Shown: piece after piece, positions 1 through 8,087 of the stretch
How positions within the stretch are numbered: position 1 is the stretch's first letter
How the letters are laid out: every line of letters starts with the position of its first letter
From: Chloroflexota bacterium
GTDB lineage: Bacteria; Chloroflexota; Anaerolineae; Aggregatilineales; Phototrophicaceae
Reading direction: 5' to 3'
DNA: 41,166 nucleotides
Assembly (NCBI GenBank): GCA_026707745.1
Contig: JAPOWG010000055.1
Span: forward strand, 1 to 41,166
Translations under genes and position numbers: made by a program
Notes under the pieces: generated by a model
Databases searched by the model: none
Seen by the model: only the letters and a program-made list of their open reading frames with translations
Told to the model about the DNA's origin: nothing

Positions 1-208
1 CCCTGAGCAGCTCGAGCTTGATGTTGGCGAAGTGGCGGTATTCGCGGTTTTCGAAACGGCGTCTGAGTTCCCATTCGCTGGCGCGCCAGCCCCGCAAGGT
101 TTTGAGCGGGATCTTGAGTCGCTCTTTGACGCGCTGGAAGTCGCCGTCGAGTCGATTGAGCAGGTTGAGGGCCTCGATTCTGGTATCGAGGGTGTAGGCT
201 GCTTGCAT
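1..208 (-). CDS. Helix-turn-helix protein, phage/transposon-like (partial)
   Basis: The reverse strand reads open from an ATG at 208 to the window edge, giving 69 codons of a longer gene. A GGGAGAA ribosome binding site lies just upstream. The peptide begins MQAAYTLDTR and contains a probable helix-turn-helix: an acidic helix (DGDFQRVKERL), a turn, then IPLKTLRGWR followed by a basic, Arg-rich helix. Such N-terminal modules occur in small terminase subunits and in transposase or resolvase-like proteins, and I cannot tell which from this fragment. A LexA-like palindrome with an overlapping -10 box lies 37 bp upstream, so the gene is probably DNA-damage controlled. The same promoter block precedes the phage-tail-like gene at 31575-32057, which favours a phage origin. 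The coding strand is clear; the function is inferred. Confidence 0.6.
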   Translation of the reverse strand, partial: MQAAYTLDTRIEALNLLNRLDGDFQRVKERLKIPLKTLRGWRASEWELRRRFENREYRHFANIKLELLR

Positions 209-240
209 GGTGTTCTCCCATTTACTTCTGTGATAGAATC

Positions 241-277
241 ATTCTAGAACACATGTTCTACGAAAGCGAGGCCAAAT
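241..277 (-). promoter_or_regulatory. LexA-like SOS box and promoter, copy 1
   Basis: Positions 245-260 form a dyad with 7-bp arms, TAGAACA-CA-TGTTCTA. It contains GAAC-ACAT-GTTC, which fits the GAAC-N4-GTTC LexA operator known from Gram-positive and related phyla. On the minus strand a -10 like TAGAAT (246 to 241) overlaps the edge of the dyad, so a bound repressor would cover the promoter of the helix-turn-helix gene. The adjacent segment 261-277, ending in GAGGCCAAAT, is nearly repeated at 32291-32306 beside a second dyad. Confidence 0.6.
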
Positions 278-377
278 CATCGCATTTGCATCACTTTTTT
301 TGAACGAAAATGGCAGGGTCAGTGTCGGCGGTCAGCGTCGAAGGGCTGTGTCGGCGGGCTGTGTCGGCGGTCAGTGT

Positions 378-404
378 CTACGCGACCTACGCGACCTACG
401 CGCC
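378..404 (+). repeat. 9-bp tandem repeat
   Basis: The unit CTACGCGAC occurs in two full copies and one degenerate copy. Immediately upstream (319-377) the words GTGTCGGCG and GGTCAG recur in a patchy direct-repeat pattern. Confidence 0.7.
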
Positions 405-438
405 CTGACCCCTACAGGCTACATTTATGTCGAAAACT

Positions 439-465
439 GTAGGGGCGACCTATCAGGTCGCCCGC
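439..465 (+). repeat. REP-like palindrome, copy 1
   Basis: The core TGTAGGGGCGACC runs into an 8-bp stem, GGGCGACC (443-450) and GGTCGCCC (456-463), around a 5-base loop. The TGTAGGGGCG edge and GCCCGC end recur at 27941-27967, 31421-31494 and 37961-38012, which marks a dispersed family. Confidence 0.75.
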
Positions 466-647
466 ATTCCATAACTACGGATGTTTGGATAACCCTGGAA
501 AACGGGACAAATGTGATTCTGTTTGTAGTACCGGACACGCCTTGTACGGACACACGACAGCGCCCGGGATCGCCACAACATTTCCCGCTTCCCTGCCGAC
601 AGCCCGCTGCTGTGGACCTGGCCCGTCTTCAACTCCCGATCCGAGGA

Positions 648-663
648 GGGGGGTACCCCCCCC
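648..663. repeat. G/C-run palindrome upstream of trpB2
   Basis: Six G, then TA, then eight C, 143 bases before the trpB2 start. It is self-complementary with no loop, and is followed by an AT-richer stretch that could carry the promoter. It could be a regulatory site, or simply a hard-to-sequence homopolymer pair. No function is shown. Confidence 0.4.
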
Positions 664-805
664 ATATGCATACCGTATCTATACTGTTGCTCAAAAACCC
701 CGGAAAATTCTGCCGGGCGCGAATCAAGCCGCCGCCGGGATCGTTGCGCCGCGTTCGCCCGTCAGCCATAATACAAGCCTTATCAATAACAGGGAGAAAT
801 ACCTC

Positions 806-2170
806 ATGTCCGACGACATTCGCTTTGATCTTCCGCAGAGCGCGATACCGGAACAATGGTATAACGTGCAGGCGGATCTACCGCGTCCCTTGCCGCCGGT
901 ACTGCACCCGGGAACGCACCAGCCCGTGGGGCCGGACGACCTGGCGCCGCTGTTCCCGATGGGCTTGATCATCCAGGAGGTGAGCCAGGATCGCTGGGTC
1001 GAGATTCCGGAAGAAATACGGGAAATCTACAAGCTCTGGCGTCCCACGCCCTTGTTGCGGGCGCGTCGGCTCGAAAAGGCGCTCGACACGCCGGCCCACA
1101 TCTATTACAAGTACGAGGGCGTTTCTCCCTCCGGCAGTCACAAGCTGAATACGGCCACGGCGCAAGCCTATTACAACAAGCAAGAAGGCGTCAGCGGATT
1201 AACGACCGAGACGGGCGCCGGGCAATGGGGCACGGCGCTGGCGCAGGCTTGCAGTTTCTTTGACATGGAATGCATCGTTTATATGGTGCGAATCAGTTAC
1301 GAGCAAAAGCCCTATCGCCGCGCCATCATGCAGAGCTTCGGCGCCAGCGTCACCGCCAGCCCCAGCGATACCACCGATGCCGGCAATGCGATCCTGTCGG
1401 GGGATCCCCACAGTCCCGGTTCGCTGGGCATCGCCATCAGCGAAGCGGTGGAGGTGGCTGCCAAAAGCGGCGGCAAATACAAATATGCCCTGGGCAGCGT
1501 ATTGAACCACGTTTTGATGCACCAGACGGTGATCGGACAGGAAGCGCTGCAACAGATGGAACTGGCCGGCGAATATCCGGATGTGGTAGTGGGGCCGACG
1601 GGCGGCGGCAGCAACTTCGCCGGCATCGCCCTGCCCTTCTTGCACCAGAATCTGGCTCACGGCAAAGAGACGCGCTTGCTGGGCGTGGAACCGGCGGCTT
1701 GCCCCAGTTTAACGCGCGGGGTCTACGCTTACGACTTCGGGGATACCGTCGGCATGACGCCGCTGGTCAAGATGTACACGCTCGGACATGGATTCGTGCC
1801 GCCGCCGCTGCACGCCGGCGGCTTGCGCTACCACGGCATGGCGTCGATCATCTGCGAACTATGGGACCAGAACTTGCTGGATATGGCCGCTATTCCACAG
1901 ATGGAGACATTCAGCGCAGCCATCACTTTCGCCAAGGCGGAAGGGATCGTGGCGGCGCCGGAAGCGGCGCACGGCATAGCGGGCGCCATTCGCGAGGCGC
2001 TGGCAGCCAAAGAGGCGGGGCAAGAGCGCGTGATCCTTTTCAACTTATGCGGACACGGGCATTTTGACATGAGCGCCTACGACGCCTACCTGGCCGGGGA
2101 ATTGAGCAATTATGAATACCCGCAAGCCGAGATTGAGCGCGCGATGGAAGCCCTGCCGCAGATTGGATAA
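806..2170 (+). CDS. trpB2: Tryptophan synthase beta chain, TrpB2 type
   Basis: PLP enzyme condensing indole with L-serine to give tryptophan. The start at 806 follows AGGGAGAA (791-798); the reading frame is open far upstream, but that part is non-coding repeat sequence. The 454-residue product has the TrpB2 hallmarks: a long N-terminal extension before the WRPTPL segment, PLP lysine K113 in the SGSHKLN motif, the ETGAGQWG loop, and the GPTGGGSNF phosphate-binding loop. The C-terminal NLCGHGHFD motif is typical of TrpB2 rather than TrpB1. No trpA or other trp gene is adjacent, as is common for TrpB2, which is thought to salvage indole or to work with a distantly encoded TrpA. Family assignment is secure; the physiological role is inferred. 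Confidence 0.93.
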   Translation: MSDDIRFDLPQSAIPEQWYNVQADLPRPLPPVLHPGTHQPVGPDDLAPLFPMGLIIQEVSQDRWVEIPEEIREIYKLWRPTPLLRARRLEKALDTPAHIYYKYEGVSPSGSHKLNTATAQAYYNKQEGVSGLTTETGAGQWGTALAQACSFFDMECIVYMVRISYEQKPYRRAIMQSFGASVTASPSDTTDAGNAILSGDPHSPGSLGIAISEAVEVAAKSGGKYKYALGSVLNHVLMHQTVIGQEALQQMELAGEYPDVVVGPTGGGSNFAGIALPFLHQNLAHGKETRLLGVEPAACPSLTRGVYAYDFGDTVGMTPLVKMYTLGHGFVPPPLHAGGLRYHGMASIICELWDQNLLDMAAIPQMETFSAAITFAKAEGIVAAPEAAHGIAGAIREALAAKEAGQERVILFNLCGHGHFDMSAYDAYLAGELSNYEYPQAEIERAMEALPQIG

Positions 2171-2235
2171 ACCGTTTGTCTTCCGCGCGCGGGATGCCTG
2201 GATTCAAACCTGGCTCCGCGCGCCAGTGCATCGAC

Positions 2236-2272
2236 CAGAATATGCGGCTGCCTAGCTAGCCCGCATATTCTG
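2236..2272 (+). terminator. 12-bp perfect hairpin after trpB2
   Basis: CAGAATATGCGG (2236-2247) pairs perfectly with CCGCATATTCTG (2261-2272) across a 13-base loop, 66 bases after the trpB2 stop. There is no T-run, so it may be a factor-independent terminator lacking its tail, or an operator. A TATAAT at 2280-2285, probably the -10 of the LysM gene, begins only 8 bases later, so the hairpin could also influence that promoter. Confidence 0.5.
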
Positions 2273-2323
2273 ACTCGGATATAATAGTCAGAAGCAGTCG
2301 TCCATTTTGGGGGGTAGCGGCAA

Positions 2324-3232
2324 ATGAAGCATAGATTGCTCTTGCCATTGATGATCTGTGTCTTGGCGCTTGCCAGCTGCTATCGGCAAGCCGAAGAAGA
2401 ATTCCAGCAGGTCAATAGCAGCGAAGTTGAGCCAATCGACACAGCAGTTCCCGTAGTCACTGCCATCCATTTGAGCGAATCGGAAGTTGTTGCCCCGGCC
2501 GAACCGGTGACCGGCGATACAACTTCGGACGATGGCGAGGCGCCAGGCCCGGCGAGCAACTTCATTACGCCGGAGCCGCCGCCCGGTCAAATAGAGCAAC
2601 CAGCGATCATTGTACCAACAAGCATTGTGGTCATCGCGGTGACACCGGGAGAAGCGGCCACGCGGCGTTTCACTTTGCCGACCGCTACCCGGACCTTTGA
2701 AGAAACGCTTGATCCGGACGATGAATGCGTCTATAGCGTATTGCCCGGCGACAATTTATTCAGGCTGTCCATCGCATTTGGCACGACGGTGGAAGCCTTC
2801 TTCGAAGAAAACGATCTGGATAGCGATGCCTTGCAGATTGGACAACTGCTCCTCGTTCCCGACTGTGAACCTTCAGAGCCGGAAGCGCCCGCGGCAGGAC
2901 CGGTTGTTGTCGCGACAGCAGTGCCTGAAGAGGAGGCGGCAAGCCCGACGGATTCCTCCGCGGCGACAATTATTCAATTGCCGGAAGGACCTCAGATTCA
3001 TGTGGTTTCCGCAGGCGAAACATGGGCCAGCATTGCCTTGCGCTATGAACTGACTGTCGAGGAACTCCTGGATGCCAATGAATCGTTCATTACGGACCCG
3101 ATAGCCGCCGGACAAGAAATCGTGATCCCCGAGTTGGAAGAAGAAGACGACGCGCCCACAGAGGAACAGGGCGAGGAACAAGACGAGGAACAGGACGAAG
3201 AATCGACTGAGGGCACTGAGGGCGAGTCTTAA
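2324..3232 (+). CDS. LysM-domain lipoprotein with acidic tail
   Basis: The 302-residue protein has a type II signal peptide ending in the lipobox LASC (Cys19), so it is predicted to be lipid-anchored outside the membrane. A low-complexity Pro/Glu-rich linker (about 20-130) leads to two LysM domains, at about 136-180 (YSVLPGDNLF to LLVPDC) and 226-270 (HVVSAGETWA to IVIPEL). LysM domains bind peptidoglycan or chitin-like glycans. The last 30 residues are almost all Glu, Asp, Gln, Thr and Ser, with EEQDEEQ-type repeats. No catalytic domain is present, so a wall-binding or structural role is likely. The start ATG at 2324 lies downstream of TATAAT at 2280. The stop overlaps the convergent M42 gene by four bases. 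Confidence 0.88.
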   Translation: MKHRLLLPLMICVLALASCYRQAEEEFQQVNSSEVEPIDTAVPVVTAIHLSESEVVAPAEPVTGDTTSDDGEAPGPASNFITPEPPPGQIEQPAIIVPTSIVVIAVTPGEAATRRFTLPTATRTFEETLDPDDECVYSVLPGDNLFRLSIAFGTTVEAFFEENDLDSDALQIGQLLLVPDCEPSEPEAPAAGPVVVATAVPEEEAASPTDSSAATIIQLPEGPQIHVVSAGETWASIALRYELTVEELLDANESFITDPIAAGQEIVIPELEEEDDAPTEEQGEEQDEEQDEESTEGTEGES

Positions 3233-4272
3233 GCCCGCTCCCGCGCGAAGGTCGTGGGTGTGATCGCATTCAAGACCGCTTGAGACAGTTGAAGCGTGTT
3301 TCCATAGTCCTTGAGGTTCATGAGCGCGGTTGGCGTGTGAATATAGCGACAAGGCGTGGATAGCGTCATCGTCGGAATGCCGGTTTGCGCGGTATGTATG
3401 GCGCCGCCGTCGGTGCCGCCGCCGCCAATCGTCTTGAACTGATAGGGAATCTCCTCCGCTTCGGCAGTTGCCCGCAAGAAGGCCAGAACACGCGGATCGG
3501 AAATCATGCGACCGTCGACGAGTGTAAGCACCACGCCGGCGCCGAGTTTTGTCCCGGGGTTGGTCGGCAAATCATCGGCATCGATCTCGAGATTGGGATC
3601 GGGCACATCGTAGGCTGGTGTGCCTTCCAACACGATCGCCGCATCGGGCTGCAGGCGCTGCGCGGCGACTTGCGCGCCCCGCAATCCGATCTCTTCCTGT
3701 ACGGTGAATGCAGCCGCTACAGTGACCGGATACGGTCCGCTTTGAAGGATATCTACCAGAATCGAACAGCCGGCGCGATCGTCAAAAGCTTTGCCGCGGA
3801 CAATGTCATCCCCCAGTTGGACGTAGGCGCTGTCAAAGGCGATGCGGTCGCCCGGCTCGGCGGCGTGTTTATCGGTCGCGCCGACATCGATGCGCAAGTT
3901 ATCCATCCCCACCGTTTTCATGTCGCGCCACTTGTGAATCGGCTTCCAAAGCACCACGCCGCGCGTCCGATCGCCCCCCACCATGACGCGCATGCCGGGC
4001 AGTATGCGCGCGTCTATGCCGCCGACGCTGGTGAATTGGATCAAGCCGTTGCTTTCGACAGCGGTCACCATCATGCCGATTTCGTCCATGTGAGCTGCGA
4101 TCATCACGGTGAACTCTGGATATTGCGTGCCCCTTTGCAGGGCCGTGAGGTTGCCCAAGGCGTCGACCTCGAGCGAAGCGACATGGTCTCGTATTGCGGG
4201 CATGATAATTTCGCGGACGTCGTTTTCTTCGCCGCTGACGCCGACCGCTTCCGACAATTCTCGCAGGATCAT
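3229..4272 (-). CDS. M42 family metallo-aminopeptidase
   Basis: Di-metal peptidase of the M42 family (FrvX/YsdC/TET type), which removes N-terminal residues from peptides in the cytosol, usually as a large tetrahedral complex. The 347 residues carry the expected ligands: H61 and D63 in AAHMDEIG, D164/D165 in KAFDDRAG, the catalytic pair E193/E194 in VQEEIG, E216 in VLEGT, and H312 in CRYIHTP. The ATG at 4272 is preceded by AAGGA. All active-site positions are present, so it should be functional. The gene is convergent with the LysM gene: the two stop codons share TTAA. Some M42 proteins were first annotated as endoglucanases, but the motifs here are those of peptidases. Confidence 0.92.
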   Translation of the reverse strand: MILRELSEAVGVSGEENDVREIIMPAIRDHVASLEVDALGNLTALQRGTQYPEFTVMIAAHMDEIGMMVTAVESNGLIQFTSVGGIDARILPGMRVMVGGDRTRGVVLWKPIHKWRDMKTVGMDNLRIDVGATDKHAAEPGDRIAFDSAYVQLGDDIVRGKAFDDRAGCSILVDILQSGPYPVTVAAAFTVQEEIGLRGAQVAAQRLQPDAAIVLEGTPAYDVPDPNLEIDADDLPTNPGTKLGAGVVLTLVDGRMISDPRVLAFLRATAEAEEIPYQFKTIGGGGTDGGAIHTAQTGIPTMTLSTPCRYIHTPTALMNLKDYGNTLQLSQAVLNAITPTTFARERA

Positions 4273-4380
4273 AGCTTGTCCTTAATGGCTCGCGCCTCGG
4301 CCCGCGGACCCGATAGAAGTCCCCGTAGCCAAGCGCCTGATCGTATGCCATCGCAGTGCAGGGCATTATAGCCGATAAAG

Positions 4381-4406
4381 TGGAGCGCTGTAAGAGCGCG
4401 GCTCCA
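4381..4406. repeat. Hairpin between pilin and M42 genes
   Basis: TGGAGC (4381-4386) pairs with GCTCCA (4401-4406), and the inner GCGCT/AGCGC pair offers an alternative stem. It lies in the 248-base gap between the first pilin stop and the M42 start, on the transcript of both. There is no T-run, so it may be a REP-like element or a weak terminator. Confidence 0.4.
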
Positions 4407-4520
4407 ACGGCCGCTTGCAGCCGCTCAAGCTGGAGATTCGCGGGGCGAGAAAAACCGCTTTTGCAAGCGCGAGAGCGCGTCGATGTGAAAGATTAAACTC
4501 GGGAGGCTCGTTGATCAGAA

Positions 4521-4682
4521 CTACGCGGCGGTGTTCAAGCTGTCGATAATATTCGAAAAGATGTTACCGATTGCAGGACCTAAAAGAGCCAGAATCACGA
4601 TCACGACTACCGCCACCAAGACCAGTATCAGCGCGTACTCAACCAGCCCCTGTCCCTCGTCATTATGTGGGAACCGATGCAT
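4521..4682 (-). CDS. Flp-type pilin, copy 2
   Basis: A 53-residue protein starting at 4682 behind AGGAG; the frame is open further upstream but without a better start. A short charged N-terminus (MHRFPHNDEG) is followed by GQGLVEYALILVL, the class III prepilin signature, with the conserved Glu five residues after the processing Gly. Then comes a valine/isoleucine-rich membrane helix ending in LLGPAIGNIF. A prepilin peptidase would cleave after the Gly, and the mature helix would assemble in a Tad/Flp pilus or pseudopilus. No tad genes (ATPase, secretin, TadV) are in the window. The sister gene 153 bases upstream on the same strand has an almost identical helix, pointing to recent duplication. 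Confidence 0.88.
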   Translation of the reverse strand: MHRFPHNDEGQGLVEYALILVLVAVVVIVILALLGPAIGNIFSNIIDSLNTAA

Positions 4683-4771
4683 GACAGATCTCCTGACGCA
4701 CGAGTTTCGCCTGTCATTCCAATTGGTATGAATATAGCACAGGTGATGAACGTTGGCAATCAACTGGAGAC

Positions 4772-4803
4772 AAAAAAGCGGGCAGCGCGCTGCCCGCTTT
4801 ATT
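4772..4803 (-). terminator. Rho-independent terminator between pilins
   Basis: GCGGGCAGCGCGCTGCCCGC forms a near-complete palindrome flanked by A6 on the left and TTTATT on the right. Read on the minus strand it ends in T6, so it should stop transcription just after the pilin gene at 4836-5000. The weaker T-run on the other side could make it bidirectional. Confidence 0.85.
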
Positions 4804-4835
4804 CGCAGTGCTTCAAAAGCGTGATGAGGTCGGGT

Positions 4836-5000
4836 TTAGGAGGGAGTGGGATTGATTGTGTTCACAACGTTGGCGAAGATGTTGTTGATCGAGGGGCCGA
4901 GCAGAGCCAGGATGACGATAACAACCACGGCGACCAATACCAAAATCAAGGCGTACTCCACAAGCCCTTGACCGTCGTCGTGTCGGGGTCGATGTTTCAT
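4836..5000 (-). CDS. Flp-type pilin, copy 1
   Basis: A 54-residue protein starting at 5000 (MKHRPRHDDG), with GGAG 9 bases upstream. It has the same design as the gene at 4521-4682: a short basic/acidic leader, then GQGLVEYALILVL and a valine/isoleucine-rich helix identical to its sister's across the core, ending LLGPSINNIF. The two diverge only in the leader and the last 15 residues. A strong terminator immediately downstream separates them, so they are independent transcription units and may be expressed at different levels. That suggests a major and a minor pilin, which is an inference. Membrane-inserted, then exported and assembled. Confidence 0.88.
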   Translation of the reverse strand: MKHRPRHDDGQGLVEYALILVLVAVVVIVILALLGPSINNIFANVVNTINPTPS

Positions 5001-5120
5001 GATGCTAACTCCTATCCAGAGCGAATACGATTGGTGAATGAGATGTGATTTAAGCCGCAGAATTGTATCAATTCCGCTAGTCATTTCAACTATGTGGTTC
5101 GCCTCCCGGAGGATCGTTGA

Positions 5121-7895
5121 CTAATCGTAGCGCAGGACATTCATGACGCGTTCTTTGACGGCGACCCGGGCGCTGAGAAAGGTGGCGAGCCAGCCGATCA
5201 AGACGGCGGCGATCACCAGGGCGACGGCGGCGGCGCGCGCGTCGGCAGGCAGGGGAATAGCAACCCCCCAAGCCCTTGACAGCAATGCAATGAGCAGCCC
5301 GCTCAATCCGATGCCGATGATGGCGCTCAACAAGCCTACAATACTGGTTTCTATCAACATAATTTGCAGGACCCGTCTCGATTTTAGCCCAATTGCTTTG
5401 AGGATGCCGATCTGCCGGCGGCGCTCGAGCGTCGCCAGGGCGACTGTATTGGCCATGATAACGGCGGCGGCGAAGAGGGAAAGCAAGGCCACGACAGTTG
5501 GAATGGCGGCGAATTGATCAATTAAGCGACCGATAAGGCCGTCGATGAACTGCACGTCGATGGCGAAGGCGAAAATGACGGAGGACAATTCTGTCAACGC
5601 GCGATTAAGCTCGTCATCGGACACTTGAAAGCTATACAATTTGAATGCCGGATTCACAGCCGCTGGGATGACTTGCGGGGGCAGCAAAGCCCCGGAATCC
5701 GAATCGTTGAAGAAACCCGAGCTTGAAATAAGACCTACAACTTCCAGTTCCAGGGCAGTCGCATCCAGGTCGACGGTTATGCGGTCGCCGACTTCGACAT
5801 CCAGTAAATCGGCCATGGCAAGGGGCAGGACGGCTATGGGCTGTCCGCGGTCCGCAAGCGTGAGCATGCGCCCGGATTGGATGGTCCCTTGTCCCTCGTA
5901 AATATCGGGTTTGTCCGAGTCCCAGACGCTGAATTGCAAGTCATCGCGCCGCTCGACTGCCTGGCCCTCGACGGCGGTCACCGTACTTTCATAATTTGCG
6001 ATGGTCGTTTGGTACTGCAAATTGATCTCGCTCAGCGCATTCTCGAGCGAGCCTTCGACCATTGACGCGGGCAGACCCGGGAAAGGGAATACCAGCACGT
6101 TGCCACCGAAGCTTCGGCTCAACTGGATATTGAGCAGTTCGCGCGTGCCCTCGCCGACAAAGGCGATGCTGCTCAGGGCCAGCATGCCGGCGCTCAATGC
6201 CAGCAATGTGGTGGCGGTTCGCAGGCGGTTGGCGGTCATATTTCTCAGAGCCAGCCGCAATGTCACCATGCCGAAGGAGGGAAATTTGCCGATCAGCAGC
6301 ACAATGAGCCAGAGGAGGGCAATCAAGAGCCCGAAGACGGCAAAGGCGCCGGCCACACCCAAGACGCCGAGCGCATAAGGGGAAGGCAAGCTCGAGCCAT
6401 CGATGCCATCGGGACGTCTACGACGACCGTTGCCCTCGATATTTGAAGCTGTCGATTCGCTTTCGGGAGCCCTGGGGCCCCGGAACGCGCCAGCGCGGCC
6501 GTCGGCGGAGACGTCGGCCTCAACCTCTGCGCTACGCGCGGCAAGCAACTCCAGCGACGGGCGCAGGATATGCCCAACAATCAGACCGAGGTTAACTGTC
6601 ACGAATAACAGCAGGGCGATAGTCTGCAAGAGGCCGAGCGCAACCAGGTGGCTTTCGTTGGGACGAAGGATAATACTGGGGCGCACGCGCAGTGCCGTCA
6701 AGATCGGCGCAACAGAAAATATGACCGTCACGACTATGCCCAAGGCGAATCCGAAAAGCAGCGCCTCCGGGTATACGCGCCAAATCAAGGGCTGCCGCAA
6801 GGCGACCGAGCCGTACTCGTTGACAACAAGGCTAAGCCCAATGCCGATAACGATACCGAGCAAACTGCCGATCAGCCCGAGCATCAAGCCTTCAGTCAGG
6901 AACAGTATCGCGATCTGGCGCGCGCGCAAACCAAAGGTCTTCACCGCAGCGATCTCGTTGGTCCGGCGTCGAACCAGAACCAGCATGGTGTTCATAATGC
7001 CGACGCCGCCGATCAGCAATGCGCCCAGCCCCATCACGACCACGAAATCGCTCAGGTACTGCGAGATATCCTGGTAGCGTTCCAGCAAGTCGAAGGTGGT
7101 GTTTACCCGCGCATCCGGCGCGATTTCCTCGACTTCCAGGATGTAAGTTTCCATCAGGTCAATATCGACGTCTTGTGGAAAGAGCACGCCGATCCGGTTG
7201 GGCGAAATATCGTCATTGATCACTTGGGCGGCGTTTTCCAGATCGAAATAGGCAAAGCCGAAAAAGGCGTTCAAAAAGTTGCTGACGCTGCTCTCTTCCG
7301 CTGCGGAGACGATTCCGCGCACGGTATATAACTCTTGCGTGCCACTTACGCGAACCGTGTCGCCGACGCTGATCCCGCTCTGCCCCGCCAGGTTGTCGCT
7401 GATGACGACATCGTTCCCGCCGCTGAACAAGCTCCCGAGCGGTGCATCGGGCGGGTCGAGCGCCAGAATCGTATGCGTCGGAGGATAGCTCCCCGGTTCG
7501 ATGAAAAAGCTGCCGATGAAACTAGGACGGCCGAAGCCCTGCTGATCGGCTTTGCCAAGCTGCATATTGCGCCCGCTCATGAATGCAGTGGTTTTCGCGC
7601 CCGCGTCCTCGGCCCAATCGAGGAGCTCGTTGAGCCGGGAAGTCGGGAAGGCGTCAGGATCGTTGCTGCCGAAGGCGCTAAACCAGCCGTCGTTGCGGAT
7701 TAGCATATCGCCCTTGGTTTCGACGCGCATGTTGTTGATCAGCGTGTCGCCAATCGCCAAGCCGAGCGAGCGCAAGGCGACGACGGTGGCCACGCCGGCG
7801 GTAACGCAGAGGATCGCCAGCATAGTCCAGCGACCGCCACGCTGGATATTGCGCAGGGCGTATACCAGATAGAATCTAAGTCGATGAATCATCAT
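5121..7895 (-). CDS. ABC transporter permease, FtsX/MacB type (fused double)
   Basis: A 924-residue membrane protein with the duplicated MacB/FtsX layout: an N-terminal helix (about 25-50, ATVVALRSLG), a large extracytoplasmic domain, three helices of a first FtsX domain (about 280-405, with GVGIMNTMLVLVRRR), two more helices around a low-complexity charged linker (about 465-510), a second extracytoplasmic domain, and a second FtsX domain (about 795-915, with RRRQIGILKAIG). Such permeases with a separate ATPase export lipoproteins, peptides or drugs, or transmit mechanical signals to wall hydrolases. No ATPase gene is near it. The ATG at 7895 is followed directly by a second ATG at 7892, which is better spaced from AAGGA. 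Confidence 0.9.
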   Translation of the reverse strand: MMIHRLRFYLVYALRNIQRGGRWTMLAILCVTAGVATVVALRSLGLAIGDTLINNMRVETKGDMLIRNDGWFSAFGSNDPDAFPTSRLNELLDWAEDAGAKTTAFMSGRNMQLGKADQQGFGRPSFIGSFFIEPGSYPPTHTILALDPPDAPLGSLFSGGNDVVISDNLAGQSGISVGDTVRVSGTQELYTVRGIVSAAEESSVSNFLNAFFGFAYFDLENAAQVINDDISPNRIGVLFPQDVDIDLMETYILEVEEIAPDARVNTTFDLLERYQDISQYLSDFVVVMGLGALLIGGVGIMNTMLVLVRRRTNEIAAVKTFGLRARQIAILFLTEGLMLGLIGSLLGIVIGIGLSLVVNEYGSVALRQPLIWRVYPEALLFGFALGIVVTVIFSVAPILTALRVRPSIILRPNESHLVALGLLQTIALLLFVTVNLGLIVGHILRPSLELLAARSAEVEADVSADGRAGAFRGPRAPESESTASNIEGNGRRRRPDGIDGSSLPSPYALGVLGVAGAFAVFGLLIALLWLIVLLIGKFPSFGMVTLRLALRNMTANRLRTATTLLALSAGMLALSSIAFVGEGTRELLNIQLSRSFGGNVLVFPFPGLPASMVEGSLENALSEINLQYQTTIANYESTVTAVEGQAVERRDDLQFSVWDSDKPDIYEGQGTIQSGRMLTLADRGQPIAVLPLAMADLLDVEVGDRITVDLDATALELEVVGLISSSGFFNDSDSGALLPPQVIPAAVNPAFKLYSFQVSDDELNRALTELSSVIFAFAIDVQFIDGLIGRLIDQFAAIPTVVALLSLFAAAVIMANTVALATLERRRQIGILKAIGLKSRRVLQIMLIETSIVGLLSAIIGIGLSGLLIALLSRAWGVAIPLPADARAAAVALVIAAVLIGWLATFLSARVAVKERVMNVLRYD

Positions 7896-8087
7896 AGTCC
7901 TTGGATTAGAATGATCTCATTGTAGTTGACTTGCTCTGCCCAGAAAGGTCGCGTCCAGGAGAGATGGCGGAACTTGTTCCTTTAGCCATACGTTTCCGCA
8001 GCGCAATCGTCGCGACAATGCCCGTTGTCGGCGCGCCCGCTTCTCGTTTATAGTGGTAGCCAGGCCAGGCTTGCAAAGGACATATTC

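Larger units (their letters stand above)
209..805. other. Intergenic region with repeats, no gene
   Basis: About 600 bases between the divergent helix-turn-helix gene and trpB2. It holds the LexA-like box, a GTGTCGGCG-rich direct-repeat tract (about 319-377), a 9-bp tandem repeat, one REP-like palindrome and a G/C-run palindrome. Long reading frames run through it in several frames, but they cross these repeats and have no convincing start sites, so I call no gene here. Confidence 0.6.

Noticed and set aside
378..404. CRISPR-like array
   Set aside because: The units are 9 bp in tandem without spacers, so this is a simple tandem repeat.
648..663. Trp-dependent attenuator before trpB2
   Set aside because: No leader peptide with tandem Trp codons and no alternative stem structures are visible, only a G/C-run palindrome.
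300..968. Long plus-strand frame before trpB2
   Set aside because: It runs through the repeats and the start of trpB2 in another frame, with no ribosome binding site and Arg/Pro-rich shadow composition.
3385..4371. Plus-strand frame of 328 codons over the M42 gene
   Set aside because: It is the mirror of a gene with complete active-site motifs on the other strand; its peptide is Arg/His/Ala-rich with no domain.
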